From Stereum hirsutum FP-91666 SS1 (taxonomy: Eukaryota; Basidiomycota; Agaricomycetes; Russulales; Stereaceae): a DNA stretch of 64,000 nt. A program made the position numbers and the translations under genes. The notes below the pieces were generated by a model. It was not told the origin of the DNA and did not search any database. It worked only from the letters and a program-made list of their open reading frames with translations. Within the stretch, counting starts at the first letter, position 1. Each line of letters starts with the position of its first letter. Location of the stretch: the NCBI RefSeq assembly GCF_000264905.1, contig NW_006763133.1, forward strand, positions 1,808,329-1,872,328. Reading direction: 5' to 3'. This document shows, in pieces, positions 44,657 through 55,633 of this stretch.

Positions 44657-45481
44657 ATGCCTTCTCTTCGCCGTACTTTCTCATCTCCCTCCGCACGCTC
44701 GACCCCATACCCCTCTTCCCTTGGCATTGCTAACACTCGAGGCAGCTATCCTTCCCGACGATCATCCGGCTCCGACGTTTCCACCCGCAGGGTCCTTGCA
44801 GATATCGACTGGTGGCGGGTTGCAGATGGTCAGCGCGAACCAGACGCAGAGCGTGAGCTGAACGAGAACGAGGACACGGAGGCCACCGCAGGCAACAACA
44901 CAGCCCAAATCCCTTCTCGTTCTCCTGCAGATACCATCGCAGACGCTCTCGCCGACTTCGCGCTCGTGGCCGGTCCCGCAACTATCGCAGCAGAACTCGC
45001 CCTCCAACAGCCCTCGACGTCCGGTCCGTCAGAGGTGCTGTCCGAGAACCAGCCTGGAGACTCTATTGTACATGTACGTGTCCTACCCCCTTCTTACCTT
45101 GAATTACCTCACCCATCCCTCTTCCGCCCCATTCAGTCCCCATTCCGTTCTTACGGTCCGCTCGGTCTTGGACCCCGCACGCCCGCACGACGTGAAGCCT
45201 CTGGCTCGTCGACGTACTCTTCCGATTCCTGTTCATCTACCAGTTCATCTCCCGACTCCCTCTACACTCCCCGGGAAAACCTATCCTTCACCTTCTCCGA
45301 TGTGGGCTTCTCCGACTCTGTCTTCGATTCTCCCTCTATCCCCACCGAAACGCGCCCTGTCGCGCTCGGTGCTATCAAGTCTTACTCCTTCGCCGGCTTC
45401 TCGTCGAAACAATTCGATGACGATGACGACGACTTTTTCCTCCCTACTCCCGACTTCACTCACGAAGACCTGTTCGCTTGA
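44657..45481 (+). CDS. Orphan Ser-rich protein (about 274 aa)
   Basis: One uninterrupted frame from ATG 44657 (MPSLRRTFSSPSARSTPYPS) to TGA 45479-45481, with strongly C-ending codons. It has a short conserved-looking segment RRVLADIDWWRVADGQ, an Ala-rich helix TIADALADFALVAGPATIAA, Ser-rich low-complexity parts (SGSSTYSSDSCSSTSSSPDS) and an acidic C-terminus with an Asp run (FDDDDDDFFLPTPDF). No signal or membrane segment. The DIDWWRV segment recalls orphan proteins of mushroom-forming fungi; function unknown. A TATA-like box and long CT-rich 5' and 3' flanks suggest high expression. Confidence 0.75.
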   Translation: MPSLRRTFSSPSARSTPYPSSLGIANTRGSYPSRRSSGSDVSTRRVLADIDWWRVADGQREPDAERELNENEDTEATAGNNTAQIPSRSPADTIADALADFALVAGPATIAAELALQQPSTSGPSEVLSENQPGDSIVHVRVLPPSYLELPHPSLFRPIQSPFRSYGPLGLGPRTPARREASGSSTYSSDSCSSTSSSPDSLYTPRENLSFTFSDVGFSDSVFDSPSIPTETRPVALGAIKSYSFAGFSSKQFDDDDDDFFLPTPDFTHEDLFA

Positions 45482-46677
45482 ACATATCCATTTTGATCCC
45501 GGTTTCCTCGTCATCGTTGGGAACGCCACCATCACTCCCTTCCTTGCGCCGCGCCTGCGCCCGCTCCTGATCAGGCTCATCTCCCCAAAAATGTGCCCGC
45601 TGTACCATCATCATAGTCTCGCGCCACACACATTCTCACATTCACGGGTCTGCGTCTCGTAACGACCATCATCGACCTTACACGAATTCTTCAAAGGATG
45701 ACAACCTCATGATCTACGACCTCCCGGGTGGATTGACGACTTGACGACGTGCCAAAACGCCGTCGTTTCATTTTTCAACATCGGATTTTAGCCTTGTACG
45801 ATGGTTACCCATCGTATTCGCTTGGTTCGATCTTCGCACAACCCCATTCTTCGCATCTCGACCATTGCTTAGTGCATGGTTGACCCTTACGACCATTCAC
45901 GCCCTTATTTGACGACTTTTTTTTACCTTCCATGTTGTCCGATATCTTTCAACCTTTCTATCTTCGTGTTTGGGTCGGTCGGATACGGCTATCCCCGCTT
46001 AGCCTACGCCGCTCGGAGGTCCGCGTCTACATTCTACGCAGATCCGTTTTTGGTTTTTGGTCACGGTCATGCGCTCTTGTTTGGTTGTTCGCATCCGGTC
46101 TGGTTTCACCTCGGTTTTTGGCATCTTACCTACCGATTCTGATATCTCATCACACATCTGTCTCGAGGTTTTTCTTGTCTTTGTTCTCCAACCATTGACC
46201 TCGCGATATCCTCTTCTTCATACAATTTTTGTACACTTGTTCATTCATCCGTTCACCCTCGTCAACCCGGTCTCAAAAGGCGTAGATCACACATTTTGTT
46301 CTCCCGTTTCGCCGTTCTTCTGTCCCATATCTGTCCCCCTTTCTCCTTCGTTCTGACGTTCTGAACTATCCGTCTCCTTCCCAACACAATTGTTTGTAAC
46401 GACTAGACATGCATACCATCTCATCTCCCTCACCTTCATCGTATCGTCTTGCCTCCATCCATCCATCCAACCGTCCATCCGCTCTATGTCTCTTCTCTTC
46501 TCGTCTCTCTCGATCTATGCACTCCTGTTCTGCTTTCTTAGTTTCGTCTCCGTACTCGCTATCTATGTATCTGACTCTGATCTACCTGATGACTTTCCCA
46601 TTGGCCCCCCGGGAGGGATGTTTGTGTGTCCATTGTGTCTGTGCTCACACTACGTATACACGTCCATCGCGTATATA

Positions 46678-46690
46678 CCCCCCCCCCCCC
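46678..46690. repeat. Homopolymer C tract (13 nt)
   Basis: Thirteen C then G then five C. Length may be unreliable in the assembly. Confidence 0.8.
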
Positions 46691-47090
46691 GCCCCCGATC
46701 GTCTCTTCTTGCCTCGAGTTGTCGATGATGACCGGTCCCGGGCACTCAGTCCTCAGTCCTCAGTCTGATCTGATCCATATACGTACATAGATAGCTTTCT
46801 CTTTCTTTCTGGCCCGCTCGTTCAAACGTTCATGTCTGATTGATTGACCGACCGACAGCTTCCTTTGGCCCTTTTGATTGTCTGTATGTCTGATCGATTC
46901 GTTTGGACGATGTAAATACCCTTGGTCTCGATTTCGATTTTGTACAGTCTCCTTTTTGGCTCTTGACTGTTAACGACTCCTTTACGATTTTTTCTTTCTT
47001 CTTTTTGTTTCGTCTTTCTCTGTTTCTTCCTTCTCTTCCTTTCATCTTTTGCCCTCTTGTACCTACGACCTACCTACCTACTCTTTCACT

Positions 47091-47147
47091 GACCGACCGA
47101 CCGACCGACCCACTGATTCGCTGATTCATTGATTCATTGACTCATTT
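47091..47147. repeat. GACC tetranucleotide and GATTCATT repeats
   Basis: Five consecutive GACC units, then imperfect GATTCATT units in 47123-47147. Simple sequence in a non-coding region. Confidence 0.8.
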
Positions 47148-47863
47148 CCGACTGATTGACATACACATTGGCATCTTACATCTTTCTTCAGATTCATGTT
47201 CTCGTATCTTGTTGTAACGTCCTTACGATCGATACGATACGATACTCGAAAGAAAGAAAGGGGATGCAATGCACCAGACTTCAGACTCATCATGCTCATC
47301 GTAATGCGGTGTTGACCAGACTGAACAAGGAGACTCAGATTCCCTGGTATGATTATAATTCGCTCGACCTCCGGCCGCTAACAGCCTCAGAGATTGCAGA
47401 GTCGCCCAGGATCTGGATGATAACGTTGATTTAGCTCGAGACATGTCCAACCTTTAAATTTTGACGAATGATTCAATGAACTAGGGCCGTGGATGGCTTT
47501 TACATGCGTATGACCTTGAAGGCGGTTCGTTCGAGGCATCGTCGCCTCCACCCTCGTCCCGCCACACCGACACCGACACGACAGCGGCGTATAGATGTGT
47601 AAATGTGTAAATGCATCCTGTCACAATTCACACCCCGGCGCGATAGACGGTGAACTCAAATCTGCTCATTAGCGGATTGAGTAGAGTAAGTAGAGTAGGA
47701 CTGTGCCGCGCTAATCAATAACGAAACACTGAAACAGGCTCATAAGAACCAAAATAGCGGACGAACGGAAACAAAGATTATAATTATGATAGAGATGGAA
47801 ACGAACTATCGAACCACCGAGCTATCGAACCACCGAATAACAACAACAAGACCGTCCGCGACC

Positions 47864-49052
47864 CTACTTATCATAATCGTGTCCGCTGCCCGATGACCCG
47901 ACGAGCCTAAGTTGATTCATACTCGGATTCGAAACGCTATTCCGATAGATATCGACGCTGTATATGGTGGAATACACCACCGTATGACGCCACGCATAGT
48001 CGGCGATACAAAAGTAAGATGAACCCTGTCTCGGTCGCCGTTGAGCGGTTGAGCCGTTGGAAATGTCGGGCGTGCCACGTCGTTCGTCGTCATATGCCTT
48101 CAGTGCACAGTGACAAGAATGGAATAAGGTTGGGCTAGACTGATTCTCGCCAATATAGCACTGGACGAATTGGCGCATACATAGACAGGGGTCTGGTGAA
48201 ATCATGTGCGATTATGACCGCTCGCCGCTCGGGCCAAGGCCAGGAAGTACAGTATAAGTGGTGCGAAAGATTTCGTGCGTCATCGGTATATACAGATGCG
48301 TCCTCGCGGGCTTCGACGTCGAGGGGTCATATGCATATGTAGAAAGATCGGGGGGATGATAGGAAAGCGGCACGGGTGAAGGAAGTCCGAAGTCGGGGGA
48401 GTGTGGGTGAATATAGTATATTCACAGGTCGAAGGTCCTGCGTATGAACACCGTAACTGTCGAACTGGAGCTCGCGAACCCGCCCTCGAATCTGCGCGAC
48501 CTGAGCTTCGACTAGCCATCATACGACAGCGGTCCTGAATGGAGCACACGAGTGAACTGGTGGACTGGTGGGAAGAGATAGTATCTGTGAAGAAGCCCTG
48601 TGAGGCTGTGCGACTGGCGACGACGAGAAAGCGATAAGAACGAGAGAGCTGCGCTCTGTGGGGTGATGACATGTAGGTGCGACCTCGGCGGTAATAAAAA
48701 GGTAGAGATGTTCTTGCAGCTCGAGTTCGAGCGGTGGTACTGCCAGAAGACATAGGCAGGAGGAATGGTTGGCCCCTGATGGTTTGTCCTCCTACGGGCC
48801 AAGATGGCAAAGAGGGACCGATGCTGAGAGCGAATATACACGAGAAGAGGCGCTACAGCTGTTGAAAATTCCGCCTGTGAAGCTTGAGCGAAATGCTGGT
48901 ACGTTGCGTAGGGCCGTGGGGAGATCGGTGAGACCATGAGCCGTTTTACATTCGTTGTGCAGCCGAACCATGAGCGGATAATACTCAATTACGATGGTCC
49001 ACCCGTGGGCCGCTCCTGACACTCTCGCAGAAAGCGAAGGTGGACGAAAAGA
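47864..49052. other. Possible minus-strand gene end at 47864-48205, otherwise unassigned
   Basis: A minus-strand frame ending at 47864 reads CYIGENQSSPTLFHSCHCAL, then YSTIYSVDIYRNSVSNPSMN and QLRLVGSSGSGHDYDK before TAG. Codon choice looks coding and it could be the last exon of an unrecognised gene. Upstream (48206-48990) two long overlapping minus frames are not convincing. The 3' flank of the capping enzyme also lies here. Confidence 0.25.
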
Positions 49053-51075
49053 TTATCTTTTGAAACCGGACACGACAGCTGGACCTGAGACTTTGCTCCA
49101 GGGCGAAGACGCAAGTGGTCCGTAGTTTCGCTCGACCCGCGGAGCGACGATTGGCGCTTTTTTCGACGGTAGTGGTGGGGGCGGTGGGCCCTGAGCATAA
49201 GGATTGGGATTTTGTTGTTGATGGTGCGACGACGGGTGATGCGAGGGTGGCGGATGCTGTGAATGAGGATGAGGTGGTGGTTGTGAGGATTGTGAAGGTT
49301 GTCCGTGACGCGCTTTCCAGGCGTTTTTGATCGCCGTAGATCGTGCGAGAAGCTATGGGCAGAATCAACCGAGGAGATTTAGAGGTTAGACGTCGGCATC
49401 AAGAGAGATAAAAAGGAAGGTGCGGAAGTGAAACAAGATTCTCACGTCGTCTTTTTCGACACCGTCGGCTATGCTTTGAATGATGCCCTCAACGACTTTA
49501 CGATGATTGCCGTGCAGTTTGTCGTCTCGGAAGCGCATGAAACGCCAGTGTTCCTTGACATTGTCCCAGTGGACTTCAACGATCCGGTCGTCGAGCTGTT
49601 CGCGAGACGCTTTCCATCTGCAATGAGATGTCCAGGTCAATTCGGAATGATAAACAAGGTCGGGAAGGCTTCAACGTACTGTTCCCACTCTTCATCCTCG
49701 ACGTACATCACGTCATAAGGTTCGTACTGCGCTCGTGCGCCCTCGCCACCATTCCAGACGTGCAGCGCAAAGACGGGCTTCGCTCCTAGATCTGGCTGGT
49801 TGGGACGAGAGGGCAAGCTCGGAAAACGTAGAACTAGCTTAAAATCAATGGAGTTCTCCGATGGAGGTTTCCACTTCAGACTAGAGTGGCCATTGATCAG
49901 ACTTTGCTAGAGGGAGATCGGAGGGCTACTCACATGTTCGTATCTGTACCAGGGACGTAGGGCGTCGTTACCGGTGTGTAGATGAGACCATCGTTTCCAT
50001 GTTGAAGTTTAGGAATGTCGACATCAAAGACTTTCTCTAGGTGATATGACAGATTGATCTCTTTCACCCGGATGCTGTGTGATGCAGCCGGGTTAACCCT
50101 GGCTATTAGACTATATAAGTGATGGCAAATACTGACTCGAAGGGTTGGCTAGCGCGCATGTGCGGATGATCTGACATCATCTTCGAGTATGGCTTGTAAA
50201 AATGTTCACGTAGCCGCTGGAGACGAAAGTTAGTCAAACCTGAGCAAGCGCCGCAGAAACTTGTTGTAAAAACTCACCCCATACCGTTTCTCAAGGTTTC
50301 GATCCATGACATTCTGACCATCTGCTACGATGCAGTCAAAGCAGAGCATACGCAATGTAGTCTAAAAACCGTGACACGCAATACGTCAGCGGTGAGTTTA
50401 CGGAAGCGGTGAACAAGACACACCTGCTTTGTCCGAGGATCTGTGTCAATCACGAGCTCTGCATCCACTATAGTGCTCCCCAACGGCCTCGCAGGATTCT
50501 CCCAATGCGGGAAATACATCCCATCGAGTTGACGGTACTCATTCTTGCGGTCGACCTTCCATTCGATAAAGCGCCACAGACCGTAAGCATGCCACTTCGC
50601 GCACGGACCCTCCTCATCCAGCAAGAAAGAAAGCGGACGTACGATATAAACCAATTGTGTACTACCATCGGGATTTGTCAACACCACAAACAACACTCTG
50701 ATCCCATCCGACTTTTCGCAAACCCAATAACTATCTCAACGAACCATAGATGCCGACCCGACACAGTCATTCGGAGCAATCGCGGTTAGTGGCGCTTCAA
50801 CGAAAAGAGTGATTAAATAGATGCACGCACTCTTGCTTCTCCAACCTGTCTAAATCTCGCGTCCCAAAGCTGACCGGTTGACTTCCGGGGAATCTATAAA
50901 GAAGAGGAAGATTCGCAGCAAGCACTTAGTTCGACACCTCCCCGCAGCCAAGTGTGAGTACGAACCGGTCATGCTCCAGGCCACAGAGGCCTGCGACGAG
51001 ACCCTTCAACCAAGCGTCGATCTCCGAACCTCTGGGGATAACTGAACCTGGTAGTTCAAGGGGTACTGAGGACAT
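49053..51075 (-). CDS. CEG1: mRNA capping enzyme, guanylyltransferase subunit
   Basis: Starts at ATG 51075 (MSSVPLELPGSVIPRGSEID), ends TAA 49053. Nucleotidyltransferase motifs: I, YWVCEKSDGIR with the nucleophilic Lys; RQLDGMYFP; III as STIVDAELVID, where DGE is replaced by DAE; LRMLCFDCIVADGQNVMD; HLEKVFDVDIPKLQHGNDGL with IYTPVTTPYVPGTD (IV/V); LKWKPPSENSIDFKL; and an OB-fold part with VHWDNVKEHWRFMRFRDDK. The C-terminus is Pro/His/Gln-rich and disordered. It transfers GMP to the 5' diphosphate of nascent mRNA in the nucleus, bound to the polymerase II tail. About eight introns. Confidence 0.93.
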
Positions 51076-51563
51076 GGGCAGTGATAGTTGGGCTCAAAGG
51101 TGGAGAGTGGCTCTGATGGAACAAGGTGAAGAGAAAACGACGCGGCAAGGATTTTGCGCGTCGTATTGGTGTTCCACCTATGGCTAGTCAAAGGAGCACA
51201 GAGTTCCCTTTGATAACCCTAGTGCTATTGTTCTGTCTCCTGGCGTCATTCCAGCAGAGTCAGACAGTCCTATGGTGCGCTATGTATAGTGTATTTATTA
51301 GTCAAACACGCGTGTCGGACCATTTGGCACGCCACATCGTGTCAAAGACACCCAGCCTGCCTGGCCTTATTCGCACAGTGCTTGCGTGTTAGCGCTCATC
51401 AAAAATTTTACAACAGTATTTTTGCGTATCTGCAGTGCAAAGTTCAGGAGAGGAGAAGGATATTATACATCGGAACTTGGATCAAGAAAGGGTAAACAGC
51501 TACGGTAACAAGTGATAACAAGGTCGTGCAAAATATACGGCGAGTGACAGCCCGGTGACTCCT

Positions 51564-52365
51564 TCAGCGATCCTCAGCCCATTCCTATTTGAGGAAAGGG
51601 TTATGAGAACAAGAACATGAGGTTCAAAGCGGTATGTACTTACGTTCTCCTTCTTAATTTGAGCCTGTGTATTCGGAAAATGCAAAGGACACGCGGAGGT
51701 GAGCCGATCAAGTATCGCAACAAGACAAAGAAAAGACACATTACCTCTTCCTCAGGCGTGAAGTCGTTGACGATGTTGAACAGCTTACGGATCTCCTCAG
51801 GGGTCTTACCCTTGATCATGTTGGCCACGGTTTTGCAACCCACATCACTGCATGGTAGCCAGATGAGTAACGATGAACGTAAGACAGTCGCTTGTTAGAA
51901 CGCACAGGAGGGCCTTGATATCGAGATAGTTGGCAGCAAGGATAATTTCGAAGAGCATCTCCTGATCAACGGCGATAAACTTTTGATCCCACTCGCCAAT
52001 ATCAGTCGTCCGTTTCCTAGTCTCGTCCTGTGAGTCAGTCTCAGCCGTAGGCAGAGGCTCCCCTCGGTGGTGCTCGCAGTAGTCCAGGACCTAGGGTGAT
52101 CAAGAGGCGCGCCTATGTGATAAGCGACGCGCAACATAGACGAGGGATGACACGGACCTTCTTCATAACCGCTGACGATACATTAGGAAGAGGAATAGGC
52201 TGGTCGGTCTCGCCAACATCTGTAAAAATGGAGTGAGTGACCCTTGTCGTGTTTTCGAGTAAGGTGGCGTTCACCCTCGAGCATGTTTTTGATGAGAACG
52301 CTGCGCTCGGCGACGTCCTTGTCGACGGTGAACTGCTCATTGTCAGAAGTTACTAGGAGAACCAT
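51564..52365 (-). CDS. SKP1: Skp1, SCF ubiquitin ligase core adaptor
   Basis: Starts at ATG 52365 ([20 protein letters not shown]), ends TGA 51564. Landmarks: [107 protein letters not shown]. The last exon encodes only EWAEDR. About 160 residues, the normal length. Skp1 links cullin-1 to F-box proteins. Five or six introns. Divergent from the bL27m gene, 189 bp apart. Confidence 0.96.
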
Positions 52366-52554
52366 AGTGAATTTAAGAGGGTACGAGAAGAGAGGCGAGG
52401 TTGTTGTGGTTGCGGTGAAGTGAAGGTGCGGTGCAGAGGGGCGAACGAGTCGCGTGTAAATAAGCGGAGCGCGAATTTATCTCTCACGCGTCATGCGGCA
52501 CCGAGCGCTAAAGGGCCTGCCACTCCAGGCTTTGCTGCGTTGCCTCTTCAAACA
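52366..52554. promoter_or_regulatory. Divergent intergenic region SKP1 / bL27m
   Basis: 189 bp between divergent ATGs; must hold both promoters. No TATA box is evident. Confidence 0.45.
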
Positions 52555-53199
52555 ATGCCTTTGTTCTCTTTCGCGGCCTGTTGCGAGGCCATCCGTTCTC
52601 CTTTCTCTTCCCTTGGTACGCGTGCCACCTTGTCTCGTATCTTATCCGACATCCATCTCAGTCTATTGTCATCCTAGGTTCTGTTCGTACCGCAACAAAG
52701 CGAGCGGGAGGCTCAATTCGCAATCATGGTGGCTCTCCCGGAAAGCGCTTAGGTGTCAAAAAGTTCTCAGGTGCGTGGGCCTTCGACTCATAGGCCAAAG
52801 CATCGCCTGATATCGAATCATCTAGACGAATATGTGATTCCTGGTAACATCATTGTGCGGCAACGAGGCACTCAATTTCACCCTGGACAACATGTGAGTC
52901 ACTCTGATAATACTTTATGGCCATCCTCGCCGTGACCCTCGCTCGTCGCCACTCACCTGACGTTGTAGGTCAAAATGGGCCGTGACCATACAATCTACGC
53001 TACTGTTCCTGGATTTGTCCGCTTTTACAAGGAGGAACGTTTGCGAACTGTGCGCAAGTATGTCGGCGTCGTTCTGACCCGCGGCGAGAAGCTTCCCCGG
53101 GACGAGACTACCCTCGGCCGCTCACGGTACTTCGGGTTAGTTGACCTCAATAGTCTCCAGTCCAATCCACCCGCGGTGGAGACAGCACCATCACCATAA
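52555..53199 (+). CDS. MRP7: Mitochondrial large-subunit ribosomal protein bL27m
   Basis: Starts at ATG 52555 ([20 protein letters not shown]), a basic/hydrophobic presequence joined across an intron to [91 protein letters not shown]. The basic N-terminal arm after cleavage (TKRAGGS) reaches the peptidyl-transferase centre in bL27. The frame ends at TAA 53197-53199 after [21 protein letters not shown] within GRSRYFG could instead splice to about 53267 (RDIFRRRYHYGPP) giving an alternative C-terminus ending 53375; I prefer the unspliced end. Confidence 0.9.
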
Positions 53200-54222
53200 C
53201 GGCTCCTCACTCACTGTATCCTCTCCTTGGTTTGCATACCATCTTCTGCTTGCATCTATTCATCAGGCGTGACATTTTCCGTCGTCGATATCACTACGGA
53301 CCGCCGGCCACTACTTCTGTGTCCTATGTGCCCGATTCCACCCAGAAAAGCAGGGCAACTTTATCGCTATCGTGACCTTGGATCCCGATTTTGCTCATGT
53401 GTCAGTGGTTCTTAAGGCCGAGTGCTAAAAGCGTATTCAGGAAGTCCACCTCACATCACACTCGCAGGTGTACTTCTGCCGCGGATCCCAGTCCATCTGT
53501 TTCCCTACAGTTGCGAGTACTTTTTTTTTTAACCGATCGTTCACATTGGCGGTCGAACTGCAAGGAAGACAGTCAATACGGTTTGACACCTGGCATCGCC
53601 TTGTCGGGATTCTGTTGCCTGCTCTTGAGTCGGACTATTCTTGTCGTCTGCTCTCGTTATATCGAGGGTGATTCACCTATTCGCCTGATATCTTAAAATA
53701 TGCCGTTCAGGTCACATTTCAAAGTACCTCAACGCGATTTTTGACGAGTCCCTTTACTCAAGATGGATGGGATTTCGACTCAGTTATGAGAAAACTATGG
53801 TGTCTCGACCATAATCAGCTGCACTTTCGTCTCCGTCAAACTGTCGAAAACCGTCCGTTCGATCTCGCCATAAGTGCCTAAGCTTGGAACTCATATTCGG
53901 TCTGCCTGGCGCTCATCTATATATTGAGTAGTTGACAACTTCGTGCACGGTCAATGTACTAGTTCGAAGTGTGCTTGTGCAAATTCTTGAGCATAAGAAC
54001 AAGACCCAATATGAGACTCGGTCCTCGTCTCTCTAGATTATCCAAGGGCCACACCTCTAGTGTGCTATAGCTGTGGCACCATATGGCAACTCTAATTTTA
54101 GATCGAGCGATCCTATCCACTGCCATGACACTCACGCCGATGCAAGTGTGGGGAAAGCATCATGGAAACCTCTGTTCGTACCCGGCATCATTCTCGCTGC
54201 TTCTCATCGAACGACCACCATC
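53200..54222. other. Unassigned region with coding-like fragments
   Basis: Plus-strand fragments look coding: RRDIFRRRYHYGPPATTSV (53267-53330), GNFIAIVTLDPDFAHVSVVL (53354-53413), VYFCRGSQSICFPT (53468-53510), LAVELQGRQSIRFDTWHRL (53547-53605) and HISKYLNAIFDESLYSRW (53712-53765). A T10 run sits at 53521-53530. Stops separate the fragments and I could not build a coherent gene; a decayed gene or extra exons of the bL27m gene are both possible. Confidence 0.3.
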
Positions 54223-55390
54223 ATGTCGACTAGCAAATATCAACTGTCCATGCAAAAAGATTTGAAGCTCTCCGGTATTGTTCAGATCCCCTTGTCCACT
54301 TGAAAGACTAGAAGCGCTTATTGTCTCTCGTGGTTGAACTACATGAAATAGAGATTCCCTCGGAGGAGGCTATTGTTCAAGCCGCTCACGACATCATCGA
54401 TTCTATCACCTCATGGAAGGCTGGAAAGACCTTTCACAAAGTTGTTCGCACTTACTCGAAGCCGAAAGGCCCAGGCGACGGAGCTCCATGGCACGCACGT
54501 ATCAGTGAGCACAGTGCGGAGGATGCGACGTTTGACGAGTTCTGGAGCAAGCTTGGTGATGATCATGCTTCGAATGAGAAAGAGTACGTCGATATTTTTA
54601 CCCTAATAGCTTTTCACCGTGTCTGGGGAGGATCCGTGTCTGAGTGACTTCAACCGTGAATGCGCAGGTACATCAAGGAAGTGAAGAAGGCTACATCGGT
54701 GAAGAAGATATCTCCGTCGATGCAAGTGTGGACGATGTATTACGAGTTTCCTCCACCCGTATCTCCTCGAATCTTCACCGTCGTTCAAGTCGCTCATCTA
54801 GAGCAACGCGAAGGCTCTCCAAGACAGGGGTAAGCCTGTCCCAACACAATCCTTCAACGACTGCCATTCTTGTCTCACCCTGTCCTCAGACTTTTCATAC
54901 AGCTTCCCGTGGACCTATCCGATGATCCTGAACTCTTAAAACTAGAGGAGAAGGGGACGAGAGGCCATTATACCAGCGTAGAGAGCATAAAGGAATTGGA
55001 AGACGGTCGTGTAGAGTGGCGCATGGCGACTTCGAGCACCCCGGGTGGTCGCATCCCCAACTTCATCGTTGAGAGCACCATGGCCGGTCAGATCGCTGCA
55101 GTGAGTCTGACAGTTTCTCTGCGTAAAAGTAGCGATGCCATGCTCGATGATGCTGACTCGATGGGTCGTAGGATGTCCCTCACTTCTTGCACTGGTACCA
55201 CAGCATCAGACCCAAGACCACCGCTACGACGGGCGATGCGCCAGTTACGACAGAAACTGGTGTTCCCTCAGCCAATGAAGAGGTAGTAAATCAAGCCGAA
55301 GTTGATGGACCGATGCCTATAGCGCCTATGCCTGGGGTACCTACTACTGGTGTACCAGTCACCGGCGCTGGTGGATTGCCAGCGATGTAA
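54223..55390 (+). CDS. DUF3074 (START-like) domain protein
   Basis: Start ATG 54223 (MSTSKYQLSMQKDLKLS) joins across an intron to EIPSEEAIVQAAHDIIDSIT. DUF3074 signatures follow: GKTFHKVVRTYSKPKGPGDG, APWHARISEHSAEDATFDEF, KKISPSMQVWTMYYEFPPPV, SPRIFTVVQVAHLEQ, LPVDLSDDPELLKLEEKGTR, GHYTSVESIKELEDGRVEWR, MATSSTPGGRIPNFIVESTM, DVPHFLHW. The tail is Pro/Val/Thr-rich, ending TAA 55388-55390. The domain is fungal and predicted to form a START-like lipid-binding cavity; no established biochemical role. Five exons with canonical introns. Confidence 0.9.
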
Positions 55391-55633
55391 TATTCTTCAT
55401 CGACTGGTGGATATCCTGTGTACGAGTGTACGGGCATGTTGGACTGGAATGTATGCATTTTGATGCCTGATAGGTTAAGGGGCGCTGTCGAAGGACCTGT
55501 GCAGGGGTGTTATATGGGACACTCCATGTGTCTGCAGACTTCTATACGGTCTATGTAATATTTGGCTACTGCAATACACAACAAGATTCTGCTTCGTACT
55601 TCTCGGTGTCCATCCCCTCTTACAGTAACGCCA

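Larger units (their letters stand above)
45482..47863. other. Long pyrimidine-rich gene-free stretch
   Basis: About 2.4 kb following the orphan gene, C/T-rich on the plus strand, with no frame of protein character. It includes a 13-C run (46678-46690), GACC repeats (47091-47111) and a TGATTCAT-type repeat (47123-47147). Probably a long 3' UTR or intergenic spacer. Confidence 0.55.

Noticed and set aside
48280..48988. Two overlapping minus-strand ORFs of 158 and 176 codons
   Set aside because: Ser/Arg-rich in both frames with no conserved motif; probably reflects low stop density.
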